From Niveibacterium umoris (GTDB lineage: Bacteria; Pseudomonadota; Gammaproteobacteria; Burkholderiales; Rhodocyclaceae): a DNA stretch of 64,000 nt. Under the pieces are notes generated by a model that made no database searches, had not been told where the DNA came from, and saw only the letters and a program-made list of their open reading frames with translations. The stretch covers positions 1,178,001 through 1,242,000 of the forward strand of contig NZ_JACIET010000001.1 of the NCBI RefSeq assembly GCF_014197015.1, given 5' to 3'. Made by a program: the position numbers and the translations under genes. Below are positions 18,766 to 28,076 of the stretch, one piece after another; within the stretch, counting starts at the first letter, position 1, and each line of letters opens with the position of its first letter.

Positions 18766-19068
18766 ATGAGTGCCGCACTCACGACCCGACAGATCAACGC
18801 CATCCGTGCGGCCCTGGGCAAGCACAGCTTCACGCCGCTGGAGGTGGCCCAGCTCGACTACCACGTGATCCGCCATACACAGGGCCTGGGCCCGAAGAGC
18901 ATCGCCGGCATCCGGCAGTGGTTGCTCGAAGCCGGCCAGGCCGTGGGGCACTGGCAACACGACGACTGCCACTCGCAGCGCGAGCGGCGGCGCGCTCAGC
19001 GCATCGCCCAGGCGATCGCGCTGCTTGAACGGCATGGTTACAGCGTGATTGAACCGCGCAAGGGCTGA
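18766..19068 (+). CDS. Helix-hairpin-helix small protein, unknown role
   Basis: This 100-residue protein contains a likely helix-hairpin-helix: HTQGLGPKSIAGIRQWLLEAGQ, similar in pattern to the DNA-contacting end of the RNA polymerase alpha C-terminal domain (LGxKSxxxIxxWL). The rest is helical with basic clusters (RERRRAQRIAQAIALLERHGY). DNA or RNA binding is inferred. It lies between DUF2325 and a glutamine amidotransferase in one probable operon just upstream of draT/nifH. I do not know a named family. Confidence 0.6.
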   Translation: MSAALTTRQINAIRAALGKHSFTPLEVAQLDYHVIRHTQGLGPKSIAGIRQWLLEAGQAVGHWQHDDCHSQRERRRAQRIAQAIALLERHGYSVIEPRKG

Positions 19069-19074
19069 CCCAGC

Positions 19075-19881
19075 ATGTGCCAGTTGCTCGGAGTAAGTGC
19101 GCGCAAACCCGTCTCCGCGGCCTTCGCGCTTCAGGGCTTCCTGCTGCGCGGCGGCGAAACCGATCAGCATGCCGACGGCTGGGGCATCGGCTACTACCAG
19201 GGCGAGCATGCCCGCATGCTGCGCGAAGCCCGCGCGGCGGCACATTCAGGGCTCGCACTTCGCATCCGCGAGCAGCAGATCCGTTCGCGCAACTTCATCG
19301 TGCATGTACGCAAGGCCACGCGTGGCGGTATTGCCGAGCGCAACTGTCACCCCTTCCGCCGCGAGCTGTGGGGGCGTAGCTGGTTGTTTGCGCACAACGG
19401 CGATCTAGGCTCAGCGCTGCCTTGGTCCCACGGACTTTTCCAGCCGATAGGCGAGACCGATAGCGAGCGCGCGTTCTGCCTGCTGCTGAACCAATTGGTC
19501 GATCACTTTGGTCTGCGTCGACCACCCGACGATGTGCTGGATGCTGCGATAAGCGCCGCGGCGGACCGGCTCGCGCAGCATGGCAGCTTCAACTTCCTGC
19601 TGAGCGACGGCAACCGGCTCTATGCCCGCTGCGCGACGCAGCTATTCCATGTCGAGCGCCGCTACCCCTTCGCGCAGGTGGAACTGATCGACTGCGCACA
19701 ACAGATTGATCTGGCGCGGCACAACCATCTGGACGACCGCATCAGCGTGATCGCGACCCAGCCCCTGACGCGTGGCGAAAACTGGCAGGCGTTTGCGCCG
19801 GGTGAATTGAAAGTGTTCGAGCGCGGTGCCGAAAGGAACATCCGCACTGCCCTGGAAACACGTCCGCTGATCTACGCGTGA
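19075..19881 (+). CDS. Class II glutamine amidotransferase (YafJ-like)
   Basis: This 268-residue Ntn hydrolase becomes active after Met removal exposes Cys2 (MCQLLGVSARKP). Also present are QHADGWGIGYY, the HVRKATRGGI oxyanion strand, NCHPF and FAHNGDL, all typical of the YafJ/EgtC group. It should release ammonia from glutamine or hydrolyse a gamma-glutamyl bond. There is no synthetase domain attached. It is last in the trio with DUF2325 and the HhH protein, and convergent with draT. A link to nitrogen status through glutamine is attractive but only inferred. Confidence 0.85.
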   Translation: MCQLLGVSARKPVSAAFALQGFLLRGGETDQHADGWGIGYYQGEHARMLREARAAAHSGLALRIREQQIRSRNFIVHVRKATRGGIAERNCHPFRRELWGRSWLFAHNGDLGSALPWSHGLFQPIGETDSERAFCLLLNQLVDHFGLRRPPDDVLDAAISAAADRLAQHGSFNFLLSDGNRLYARCATQLFHVERRYPFAQVELIDCAQQIDLARHNHLDDRISVIATQPLTRGENWQAFAPGELKVFERGAERNIRTALETRPLIYA

Positions 19882-19941
19882 GGCCACGAGCCGTTGCGGG
19901 CTGGCCGTCGCAATTGGATTGGGCGCGTTGGCAATCGGCGC

Positions 19942-20880
19942 TCATGACCGTTTGCGTGCCCCCGTTCGATCCGCAACTGACTGGCGGACTGGCACCCCCG
20001 AATCACCCACGCCGTAAACACCGCCGATCGCCAGCACCTCGTCCTCGCCCTGCAGGCGCGCAGCCATGAGGCGTGCGACACAGAAAATGCGGGGAATCGG
20101 CACTGCGGTCTGGATCACGCTATCGCCGAACTCCTCGGCGCGTTCGCGCTGGAAGGTGAAGGAATTGACGTTGTTGAGCAGCACGAGCGACTGGCCGTCG
20201 TGCTCACCAAGAATCTCATGTGCTTCCCAGCGATTGAGGCCGCGGAATAGCGTGAAATGGCTCGTATCCGGAAAGCGCCGTTTGAGTTCGTACTGCGTCC
20301 AGGTGTAGACGAGGTCCAACTGCGCCTCGAGCGCATTGGTGTTGTACAGCCCGGTTGCGCGCTGTTCCAGGTACAGGCGATAAGGTTCGCCGGAGAAATC
20401 GCGAATCGGCGCGCGATGATGACGCGGCAAAAGTCCGAAGCGGGACTCGACCCACGCCTTGAGCACAGCGCCCTCAACGCTGTCGGAGTTGAAGTGCCAG
20501 CCGCGGATCAGCTTCAGGTAATTGAGCCTGCCGCGCCGCTTCGATACGCCTTGCGAATAGCCTGCGTCTTCCAGCGCATCGAGCCTGAAACTCACGCTCA
20601 TGTAGTCGTAGAAAAGCTGCAGGCGAACATCCTCTGCGGGTTCTGCATCGAGCAGCGCAAAGAAGTCGCGGTGCAACTCCAGCACGCCGTCGAGCACCAG
20701 TGCAGAGGGATGCTGCTGATAGGTGTAGCTCCCCAGGATTACCGCTGGCAGATTGCAGCGGTTGATCGATAGGCGCGCCCAGGGCGGCAGCGTCGGATTG
20801 TCGCAAGCCTTGTCGCCATCCCTACACAGTGCCAGCGCTTTGTCGCATGCCGCACTGCCATTCGTAGCACCGTCAACCAC
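19942..20880 (-). CDS. draT: Dinitrogenase reductase ADP-ribosyltransferase
   Basis: DraT moves ADP-ribose from NAD to one arginine of NifH when ammonium rises or energy falls, switching nitrogenase off. The 312-residue protein has the DraT signature LSINRCNLPAVILGSYTYQQHPS-type block near residue 40, FYDYMSVSF, YLKLIRGW and a C-terminal catalytic region. It starts at GTG 20880 with AAGGAG upstream. It is divergent from nifH, and a NifA site for nifH lies inside its first 25 codons. Its partner draG is not adjacent but 32 kb away (52668). Confidence 0.93.
   Translation of the reverse strand: MVDGATNGSAACDKALALCRDGDKACDNPTLPPWARLSINRCNLPAVILGSYTYQQHPSALVLDGVLELHRDFFALLDAEPAEDVRLQLFYDYMSVSFRLDALEDAGYSQGVSKRRGRLNYLKLIRGWHFNSDSVEGAVLKAWVESRFGLLPRHHRAPIRDFSGEPYRLYLEQRATGLYNTNALEAQLDLVYTWTQYELKRRFPDTSHFTLFRGLNRWEAHEILGEHDGQSLVLLNNVNSFTFQRERAEEFGDSVIQTAVPIPRIFCVARLMAARLQGEDEVLAIGGVYGVGDSGVPVRQSVADRTGARKRS
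20811..20826. promoter_or_regulatory. NifA upstream activator site for nifH
   Basis: TGT-N10-ACA (TGTCGCCATCCCTACA), 100 bases before the -24 element of nifH. It lies within the 5' coding part of draT, so this site is under both coding and regulatory selection. Confidence 0.65.
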
Positions 20881-20925
20881 GTTTTCTCCTTGTTTTTCAA
20901 ACGCTTGAATCTATTTCGACGGGTC

Positions 20926-20941
20926 TGGCACGCGCATTGCG
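20926..20941 (+). promoter_or_regulatory. Sigma-54 promoter of nifH
   Basis: TGGCACGCGCATTGCG has the invariant GG (20927-20928) and GC (20939-20940) at the correct 12-base offset and matches the TGGCACG-N4-TTGC consensus almost fully. It lies about 93 bases before the nifH start. Confidence 0.9.
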
Positions 20942-20970
20942 ATTTTGAGTGCGAGACGTCAGTGCGGTGA

Positions 20971-21915
<945 letters not shown>

Positions 21916-21948
21916 TTCAGCCACTTCACGATCCAGCGATTGAACCAG

Positions 21949-21977
21949 TGCGCCGTGTCCGGCTAGGGGCCGGCGCA
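21949..21977 (+). other. nifH-nifD intercistronic hairpin
   Basis: CCGGC (21959-21963) pairs with GCCGG (21969-21973), and outer TGCG/CGCA arms extend it. There is no T tract, so it is more likely an RNA-stabilising or processing stem behind nifH than a terminator. Confidence 0.5.
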
Positions 21978-21988
21978 GGGAGAACGTA

Positions 21989-23464
21989 ATGACTGAACTG
22001 ACCCGAGAAGCGGCCCAGGCCCTCATTGAAGAGGTGCTTGAGGTCTACCCCGAGAAGGCCAAGAAGGACCGCGCCAAACACTTGATGGTGAACGACAAGA
22101 CCATCGAGCAATCGAAGAAGTGCATCACGTCGAACCGAAAGTCGGTGCCGGGCGTGATGACGCAGCGCGGCTGCGCCTACGCTGGCTCGAAAGGTGTGGT
22201 CTGGGGCCCGATCAAGGACATCATCGACATCTCGCACGGCCCGGTGGGCTGTGGCGCCTACTCGCGCGGCGGCCGCCGCAACTACTACGCCGGCACCTCG
22301 GGCGTGGATGCCTTCTGCGACATCAACTTCACCTCCGACTTCCAGGAGAAGGACATCGTCTTCGGCGGCGACAAGAAACTCGCCAAGCTGATCGATGAAC
22401 TCGAGGGCCTCTTCCCGCTGTCGAAGGGCATCTCGGTGCAGTCCGAATGCCCGGTCGGCCTGATCGGTGACGACATCGAGGCAGTGTCGAAGAAGAAGGC
22501 GGCCGAGATCGGCAAGACGATCATCCCGGTGCGCTGCGAAGGTTTCCGCGGTGTATCGCAATCGCTGGGGCACCACATTGCGAACGACGCGGTGCGGGAC
22601 TGGATCATCTCTAACCGCGACGATCAGGCGTTCGAGAGCACGCCTTACGACGTTGCGATCCTGGGTGACTACAACATCGGCGGCGACGCATGGGCCTCGC
22701 GCATCCTGCTTGAAGAGATGGGCCTGCGGGTCGTCGCCCAGTGGTCGGGTGACGGCACCCTGGCGGAAATGGAAAACACGCCGAAGGTGAAGCTGAACCT
22801 GCTCCACTGCTACCGCTCGATGAACTACATCGCGCGGCACATGGAAGAGAAGTACGCGATCCCCTGGCTCGAATACAACTTCTTCGGCCCGAGCAAGATC
22901 GCCGAGAGTCTGCGCGACATCGCTTCGCACTTTGACGACACGATCAAGGAAGGCGCCGAGCGCGTCATCGCCAAGTACACGCCGGCGATGAACGCGATCA
23001 TCGCGAAGTACAAGCCGCGCCTCCAGGGCAAGAAGGTGATGCTGTACGTCGGCGGCCTGCGTCCGCGCCACACCATCGGTGCCTATGAAGACCTGGGCAT
23101 GGAGGTGATCGGCGCCGGTTACGAGTTCGCGCACAACGATGACTACGACCGCACGATGAAAGAGATGAAGGACGCCACGCTCATCTACGACGACGTGACC
23201 GGCTACGAGTTCGAAGAGTTCGTCCGCAAGCTCAAGCCCGATCTGATCGGCTCCGGCATCAAGGAGAAGTACGCCTTCCACAAGATGGGCGTGCCTTTCC
23301 GCCAGCTGCACTCGTGGGACTACTCCGGCCCCTATCACGGTTTCGATGGTTTCGCGGTCTTTGCCCGCGATATGGACATGACCGTGAATAACCCCTGCTG
23401 GGGAATGCTCAAGGCGCCTTGGCTCAAGGAAGAAACCAGCGCCGACGATCTCAAGGCCGCCTGA
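21989..23464 (+). CDS. nifD: Nitrogenase MoFe protein alpha chain NifD
   Basis: NifD holds the FeMo cofactor and half of the P cluster. The 491-residue protein shows the P-cluster cysteines ([35 protein letters not shown]). The cofactor cysteine is in [11 protein letters not shown] and the cofactor histidine in [13 protein letters not shown]. An AGGGAGA ribosome site precedes the ATG. The molybdenum form is indicated by these motifs and by the NifEN, NifQ and ModABC genes nearby, with no vnf or anf subunits seen. Confidence 0.99.
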   Translation: MTELTREAAQALIEEVLEVYPEKAKKDRAKHLMVNDKTIEQSKKCITSNRKSVPGVMTQRGCAYAGSKGVVWGPIKDIIDISHGPVGCGAYSRGGRRNYYAGTSGVDAFCDINFTSDFQEKDIVFGGDKKLAKLIDELEGLFPLSKGISVQSECPVGLIGDDIEAVSKKKAAEIGKTIIPVRCEGFRGVSQSLGHHIANDAVRDWIISNRDDQAFESTPYDVAILGDYNIGGDAWASRILLEEMGLRVVAQWSGDGTLAEMENTPKVKLNLLHCYRSMNYIARHMEEKYAIPWLEYNFFGPSKIAESLRDIASHFDDTIKEGAERVIAKYTPAMNAIIAKYKPRLQGKKVMLYVGGLRPRHTIGAYEDLGMEVIGAGYEFAHNDDYDRTMKEMKDATLIYDDVTGYEFEEFVRKLKPDLIGSGIKEKYAFHKMGVPFRQLHSWDYSGPYHGFDGFAVFARDMDMTVNNPCWGMLKAPWLKEETSADDLKAA

Positions 23465-23486
23465 GCCTACGCGCTTGCCGTACTGC

Positions 23487-23518
23487 GGAATCCGGGGGGC
23501 TCCCCTGCCCCGGATTCC
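23487..23518 (+). other. nifD-nifK intercistronic hairpin
   Basis: A perfect 11-bp stem, GGAATCCGGGG (23487-23497) with CCCCGGATTCC (23508-23518), and a 10-base loop. It is very stable but lacks a T run. It lies in the 176-base gap between nifD and nifK and may protect the nifHD message or tune the subunit ratio. Confidence 0.65.
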
Positions 23519-23640
23519 GGTCTGCAGCGCGTAGCCGCCCGCCCCAAGGAAAGTCCGTGTGAGCACGTGTGGCTAACGCCACACGGCCGATCAAGCTTCG
23601 CCCGCGTCCACAGCTAGTTGGCCGGGCAAGGAGATGCAAG

Positions 23641-25209
23641 ATGCAAACCGTCGAAGATACGAAACCGTGTTTCCCGCTCTTCAACGAGCCGGATTATCGC
23701 GAGCTCATCAAGAACAAGCGCGAGACCTTTGAAGAGACCGTCTCGAAAGAGAAGATCGCCGAGACCTTTGCCTGGACGACCACCCAGGAATACCAGGATC
23801 TCAATTTCAAGCGCGAAGCGCTGACGATCAACCCGGCCAAGGTCTGCCAGCCGCTCGGCGGCGCCCTGTGCGGCATGGGCTTCGAGAAGACCATGGTCTA
23901 CATCCACGGCTCGCAAGGCTGTGTGGCCTACTTCCGCACCTACTTCAACCGCCATTTCAAGGAACCGATTGCCTTTATCGCCGACTCGATGACGGAAGAC
24001 GCGGCGGTGTTCGGTGGCCAGAAGAATGTGCACGAAGGCCTGCAGAACGCGACCAAACTGTACGACGCGAAGATGATCGCGGTGTGCACCACCTGTATCG
24101 CGGAAGTCATCGGCGACGACCTCGGCGCCTTCATCGGCAACGCGCGCAAGGAAGGCCACGTCGAGAAGGACTTCCCGATCCCTTACGCGAACACCCCCTC
24201 CTTCGTCGGCTCACACATCACCGGCTGGGACAACATGTTCGAAGGCATCGTCAGCTACTTCACGCAAGCGACGATGGACGGCAAGGTGGTTGGCAGCAAC
24301 AAGAAGATCAACATCGTTCCGGGCTTCGAGACCTACCTGGGCAACTACCGCGTCATCAAGCGGATGCTCAAGGAGATGGATGTCGACTTCACCTACCTGT
24401 GTGATCCCGAAGAGGTGCTCGACACCCCTGCCAACGGCGAATATCAGATGTACGCCGGCGGCACGACGATCGACGAGGTGAAGGACGCACCGAACGCGAT
24501 CACCACACTGATGCTGCAACCGACTTCGCTCGAGAAGAGCAAGAAGTTCATCGAGTCGACCTGGAACCACGAAGTGCCGAAGCTCAACATCCCGATGGGT
24601 GTCGAGTGGACTGACGAATTCCTGATGAAGGTCTCCGAAGTCACCGGCAAGCCGATCCCCGAATCGCTGCTCAAGGAGCGCGGTCGCCTGGTCGACATGA
24701 TGACCGACTCGCACGCCTGGTTGCACGGCAAGAAGATGGCGCTGTTCGGCGACCCCGACTTCCTGCTGGGGCTCACCAAGGTGATGCTGGAACTGGGCAT
24801 CGAGCCGACCCACATCGTCTGCAACAACAGCAACAAGCGTTGGGAAAAGGCGATGAAGAAGCTGCTCGAATCCTCGCCCTACGGTGTGCACGCCAAGCTG
24901 TATCCGGGCTGCGACCTGTGGCACATGCGCAGCCTGTGCTTCACCGACAAGCCGGACTTCATCGTTGGCAGCACCTACGGCAAGACGATCCAGCGCGACA
25001 CGCTCTACAAGGGGCCGGAGTTCGAAGTGCCGCTGATCCGCCTGGGCTTCCCGATCTTCGATCGCCACCACCTGCACCGCATGACCACGCTGGGTTACGA
25101 GGGCGGCATGTACCTCGTCACCACGCTGACCAATGCAGTACTGGAGCGGCTGGACGAGAAGACCAAGTTCATGAACGACACCGACTACAACTTCGACATC
25201 GTTCGCTGA
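23641..25209 (+). CDS. nifK: Nitrogenase MoFe protein beta chain NifK
   Basis: NifK completes the alpha2beta2 MoFe protein and supplies the other P-cluster ligands: VCQPLGGALCGMGFEK, HGSQGCVAYFRTYF and TTCIAEVIGDD. The serine near the P cluster is in NTPSFVGSHITG. It has 522 residues and starts at ATG 23641 after AAGGAG; the in-frame GTG at 23569 would add a basic leader not seen in the family. Confidence 0.99.
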   Translation: MQTVEDTKPCFPLFNEPDYRELIKNKRETFEETVSKEKIAETFAWTTTQEYQDLNFKREALTINPAKVCQPLGGALCGMGFEKTMVYIHGSQGCVAYFRTYFNRHFKEPIAFIADSMTEDAAVFGGQKNVHEGLQNATKLYDAKMIAVCTTCIAEVIGDDLGAFIGNARKEGHVEKDFPIPYANTPSFVGSHITGWDNMFEGIVSYFTQATMDGKVVGSNKKINIVPGFETYLGNYRVIKRMLKEMDVDFTYLCDPEEVLDTPANGEYQMYAGGTTIDEVKDAPNAITTLMLQPTSLEKSKKFIESTWNHEVPKLNIPMGVEWTDEFLMKVSEVTGKPIPESLLKERGRLVDMMTDSHAWLHGKKMALFGDPDFLLGLTKVMLELGIEPTHIVCNNSNKRWEKAMKKLLESSPYGVHAKLYPGCDLWHMRSLCFTDKPDFIVGSTYGKTIQRDTLYKGPEFEVPLIRLGFPIFDRHHLHRMTTLGYEGGMYLVTTLTNAVLERLDEKTKFMNDTDYNFDIVR

Positions 25210-25227
25210 ACCCAGCACAGCCGAGCA

Positions 25228-25267
25228 CGGCGTGCCGATCGCGGTTTTGCTCCGCGACGGCACGCCG
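25228..25267 (+). other. nifK-nifT intercistronic hairpin
   Basis: CGGCGTGCCG (25228-25237) pairs perfectly with CGGCACGCCG (25258-25267), and an inner CGCG/CGCG adds four pairs. No T tract follows. It could attenuate transcription between the abundant structural genes and the accessory genes downstream. Confidence 0.6.
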
Positions 25268-25291
25268 ACTCGACGAACCCGGAGCCAAGAC

Positions 25292-25516
25292 ATGGCCAAC
25301 ATCATGGTACGCAAGGCCCCAGATGGTGGGTTGTCGTTCTACCTGCCCAAGCGCGACATCGAGGACCGAATCACCTCGATCGAATTCGACACCCCTGAGA
25401 AGTGGGGTGGCGAAATCCGGCTCGGTAACGGGGGCGTCTACTTCATCGATCCGATCCCGGCCCCTGCACGGCTGCCCATCTCGGTGCGAGCCCGTCGGGT
25501 GGACGGCGTCGAATAG
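25292..25516 (+). CDS. nifT: NifT/FixU family protein
   Basis: This 74-residue protein starts at ATG 25292 with GGAG eight bases upstream. It has the NifT pattern: MVRKAPDGGLSFYLPKRDIEDRI, WGGEIRLGNG and ISVRARRV. NifT usually follows nifK, as here. Mutants in other diazotrophs show little effect and the role is unclear, though cofactor processing has been suggested. Confidence 0.92.
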   Translation: MANIMVRKAPDGGLSFYLPKRDIEDRITSIEFDTPEKWGGEIRLGNGGVYFIDPIPAPARLPISVRARRVDGVE

Positions 25517-25530
25517 CAAGGAGAACCATC

Positions 25531-25728
25531 ATGGCAATGAAAATCATCGTCGCCGAATGCAGCAGCTGTGGCGACTGCATCAAGGTCTGCCCGACCAACT
25601 CGATCTTCGACAAGGGCGGCATCGTCAAGATCAAAGCCGACACCTGTAACGAATGCGAAGACCACGACGAAGGCCCGCGCTGCCAGGCCACCTGCGCCTC
25701 GGGCGACGCTTGCATCGTCTACATGTGA
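25531..25728 (+). CDS. nif-associated 4Fe-4S ferredoxin
   Basis: This 65-residue protein has a first cluster motif CSSCGDCIKVCP and a second, extended set of cysteines in CNECEDHDEGPRCQATC...C. The longer spacing in the second half is typical of FdxN/Alv-type 2[4Fe-4S] ferredoxins found in nif clusters. It probably donates electrons to NifH or to cofactor-assembly proteins. Strong ribosome site AAGGAG. It lies between nifT and nifY. Confidence 0.88.
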   Translation: MAMKIIVAECSSCGDCIKVCPTNSIFDKGGIVKIKADTCNECEDHDEGPRCQATCASGDACIVYM

Positions 25729-25803
25729 CCCGCGGCGGCGGTGTCGTGCAGCAATTGCAAACACCGCCGCAGTTGCCCTCGTTTCGGAAGTCCGGAGCTC
25801 GCC

Positions 25804-26505
25804 ATGAACACATCGATCACGCGTGAAGCCGCGCTGCGTATTGGCCTTGCCGCAAGGGCACTGGAAGTCAGCCCGCGCGAACTGACGCTGGCCCTTGCAG
25901 AGAAGCTCGATCTGCCGTTATCGGAAACGAAGCTCGCCGGCTGTTCGGTGGAGCTCTTGCGCGAGGCGATGGACGGAGACGGTGGCATCTGTGTCGCCGA
26001 AAAGGAAGATCTCAAGAAAGCGGTGCGACTGCTTTGGGGCGAAGGCGTGACGGGCAGCGAACTGCCGCGGACAGATGCCTATAACGATGGCGACATGCCG
26101 CGCTCAGTTCGGCTTGCATGCGCCTCGAACAACGGCGAAATGCTGGATGGACATTTCGGTTCCTGCGAGCGCTTCCTCATCTACCAGGTTTCAGCCGACG
26201 ATTTGCGCCTGGTTGACGTGCGCTCAACGCTCGAAGCCGATCATGCCGAGGATAAGAACGTCGCCCGCTCAGCCCTCATCGCTGATTGCGATGTGCTCTA
26301 CGTCCAATCGATCGGAGGCCCTGCGGCAGCCAAGGTGATCCGCGCCAACGTGCATCCGGTGAAGATCCCCCTGCCCGGCCCTGCACGCGACAGTGCGGTT
26401 CGCCTTCAAGCCTCCCTCGCGAGTCCGCCGCCATGGTTGGCCCGCGTGATGGGGGTCACCCCGCCGTCGCTCGAACGCTTCGCCAGAGCGGACGAAGACG
26501 CATGA
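25804..26505 (+). CDS. nifY: NifY/NafY-type cofactor-binding protein
   Basis: This 233-residue protein has two parts. An N-terminal helical domain (about 1-90) matches the nitrogenase-binding domain of NifY. A C-terminal NifX-like domain (VRLACASNNGEMLDGHFGSCERFLIYQV ... LYVQSIGGPAAAKVIRANVHPVKI) in related proteins binds FeMo-co or its precursor. The DGHFG histidine is the likely cofactor ligand. It probably escorts apo-NifDK during cofactor insertion. ATG 25804 has GGAG upstream. Confidence 0.88.
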   Translation: MNTSITREAALRIGLAARALEVSPRELTLALAEKLDLPLSETKLAGCSVELLREAMDGDGGICVAEKEDLKKAVRLLWGEGVTGSELPRTDAYNDGDMPRSVRLACASNNGEMLDGHFGSCERFLIYQVSADDLRLVDVRSTLEADHAEDKNVARSALIADCDVLYVQSIGGPAAAKVIRANVHPVKIPLPGPARDSAVRLQASLASPPPWLARVMGVTPPSLERFARADEDA

Positions 26506-26777
26506 TCACCGCGGACTTTCTCAAACAGGTGTGCGGCGCGCTGGCTCACGGCAAGGCACGCCAGGCGGGCGTGGATACCGCGTTACGCGAAGCCTTCCCT
26601 GGCATGCCGTTCACGCTTTGCAGCGACAACGACATTCCCTCCCGCCTGCAACCGCTCGCGCGGGGCGAAGGGTTTGCGCTCTACGGCATCAACACCGCGG
26701 GGCACTGCGCGGCACTGACCAGCAATACGGATACCGCCAGCGGCCTCGCGATTGCCCTGACCGACGATGAAGACTGA
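26502..26777 (+). CDS. Small nif-cluster protein (DUF6129-like)
   Basis: This 91-residue protein's ATG overlaps the nifY stop (ATGA), so the two are translationally coupled. Its core FPGMPFTLCSDNDIPSRLQPLARGEGFALYGI recalls a small family seen only in nif clusters, which I believe is DUF6129; the name is from memory. Nothing is known of its action. It overlaps cowN by 11 bases. Confidence 0.65.
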   Translation: MITADFLKQVCGALAHGKARQAGVDTALREAFPGMPFTLCSDNDIPSRLQPLARGEGFALYGINTAGHCAALTSNTDTASGLAIALTDDED

Positions 26778-27081
26778 ACTGGCAAGCACGCCTCAGGCCG
26801 ACAGCCCGACACGCGACCGATACTGCAGCTTCGTCGGCCTCGACTGTAGCGGCCAAGCGCAGCGGCTCGTCGCCCTGCTGCGGCCTTACATCGATGATCC
26901 CGCTCGCACCAACGGATTCTGGCAATTGTTCGCTCGCAAGCTCGCGGCGGAAAGCGGCCCCAAGCATGACCCGCTGTTCCTGATCCATGCGCACCTGAAC
27001 ATTCTGCGGGAGCAACTCGAGATGCACGACGACGAGACGGCGCTCGCCTTGCTCGACCAGATCGAAATCGAGTGTTGCTGA
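26767..27081 (+). CDS. cowN: CO-protective protein CowN
   Basis: CowN sustains nitrogen fixation in the presence of carbon monoxide by protecting the MoFe protein. The 104-residue protein shows the family signature: DRYCSFVGLDCSGQAQRLV, IDDPARTNGFWQLF, KHDPLFLIHAHLNILRE and the Cys-Cys end EIECC. An N-terminal 17-residue extension precedes the conserved core. Its start lies inside the end of the preceding gene. Its position in the nifHDK transcript means it is made together with nitrogenase. Confidence 0.93.
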   Translation: MKTELASTPQADSPTRDRYCSFVGLDCSGQAQRLVALLRPYIDDPARTNGFWQLFARKLAAESGPKHDPLFLIHAHLNILREQLEMHDDETALALLDQIEIECC

Positions 27082-27097
27082 CGCAGGATCGCGACCG

Positions 27098-27697
27098 ATG
27101 AATATCCTGATCGTTCTCGCCCATCCACATTTGGGCAGCTTCAACCACGGCATCGCACAACGCATCGCGAGTGAGCTGGCCGCAGTCGGCCACACCGTTA
27201 CGCTGCGCGACCTCTGCGCCGAGCGCTTCGACCCCAATTTCACCGAGGACGAGTTGCTGCGCGGCAACGTGGCGCCACCACTGATTCGCGAGCACGCGGA
27301 TGCGGTCCTCGCGGCCGACGGCATCGTCGTCGTACACCCAAACTGGTGGGGCCAGCCGCCGGCCATTCTGAAAGGCTGGCTCGACCGCGTCCTCAGGCCG
27401 GGCGAGGCCTACTGCTTCGGTACCAACGACCGTGGCGAAGGCGTCGTTATCGGCCAACTCAAGGCCCGCGCCGCATTGGTTGTCACGACCTCAAACACCC
27501 CCCGCGAAGCGGAGCTCGAACGCTACGGCGATCCGCTCGACAACTTGTGGAAGCGCTGTGTTTGGGGTTTCTGCGGCATCGACAAGGTCGAGCGCATCAA
27601 CTTCGAACCGGTGATCGGCAGTTCAGATGAATGCCGCAGCGCATGGCTGACTCAGTGCGCGCGACAAGCGCTGGCGCTATTTCCAAGCGCCGAGTAA
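27098..27697 (+). CDS. Flavodoxin-fold NAD(P)H oxidoreductase
   Basis: This 199-residue protein of the NQO1/KefF/MdaB family opens with MNILIVLAHPHLGSFNHGIA, then VHPNWWGQPPAILKGWLDRVL and a late VWGFCGID. These are FMN/FAD-binding and dimer motifs of two-electron quinone reductases. It lies 16 bases after cowN and is probably in the nif transcript. An electron-transfer or redox-protective role in nitrogen fixation is inferred only from position. Confidence 0.85.
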   Translation: MNILIVLAHPHLGSFNHGIAQRIASELAAVGHTVTLRDLCAERFDPNFTEDELLRGNVAPPLIREHADAVLAADGIVVVHPNWWGQPPAILKGWLDRVLRPGEAYCFGTNDRGEGVVIGQLKARAALVVTTSNTPREAELERYGDPLDNLWKRCVWGFCGIDKVERINFEPVIGSSDECRSAWLTQCARQALALFPSAE

Positions 27698-27738
27698 GCC
27701 GCCCGAGCAAATCCTCAACACCCCAAACAAGGCCTGCC

Positions 27739-28008
27739 ATGTGTGATCCCAAGCCCAACCCCGCATCCTCATCACTTCACGAAACCGTCTGCCGAATTAC
27801 GCACGGCATCCCGTGCAAGGCAGCACATGGTCTTGGCGCAGCATTCAAGCGACTGATCGGGAGGCCCGCCACGGAAAAGGCGTGTTGTGGCGGGCACGAA
27901 AAGTCGGCCACTCGTAACAACGCTGGATGCGGAGGGCGCGGCGCCGGTGGCGAGCCGCATGCCTGTGGATGCGGCGCGAAGAACGGGCATGACACGGTGG
28001 GCGGCTAG
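27739..28008 (+). CDS. Cys/Gly/His-rich small protein
   Basis: This 89-residue frame starts at ATG 27739 with AAGG upstream. The N-terminal half has CRITHGIPCKAAHGLG. The C-terminal half is Gly/Cys/His-rich, with ACCGGHEK, AGCGGRG, HACGCGAKNGHD. Seven or more cysteines and several histidines suggest metal binding. I recognise no family. It is the last plus-strand gene before the convergent modC. Whether it is a real nif gene is open. Confidence 0.45.
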   Translation: MCDPKPNPASSSLHETVCRITHGIPCKAAHGLGAAFKRLIGRPATEKACCGGHEKSATRNNAGCGGRGAGGEPHACGCGAKNGHDTVGG

Positions 28009-28076
28009 GCCGAGCCGCTTCGTTCCATGCAGTGCGGTCGCCAAGCCCCGAGGTCGCATCGCGGCCGGCCGGCCGC

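Noticed and set aside
21926-23566. A 546-codon open frame on the minus strand
   Set aside because: It is antisense to nifD, has no motif, and its composition follows the codon bias of the real gene on the other strand.
28061-28076. 16-bp perfect GC palindrome at the modC stop
   Set aside because: Alternating GGCC units make palindromes by chance at this GC content; no T tract or loop supports a terminator.
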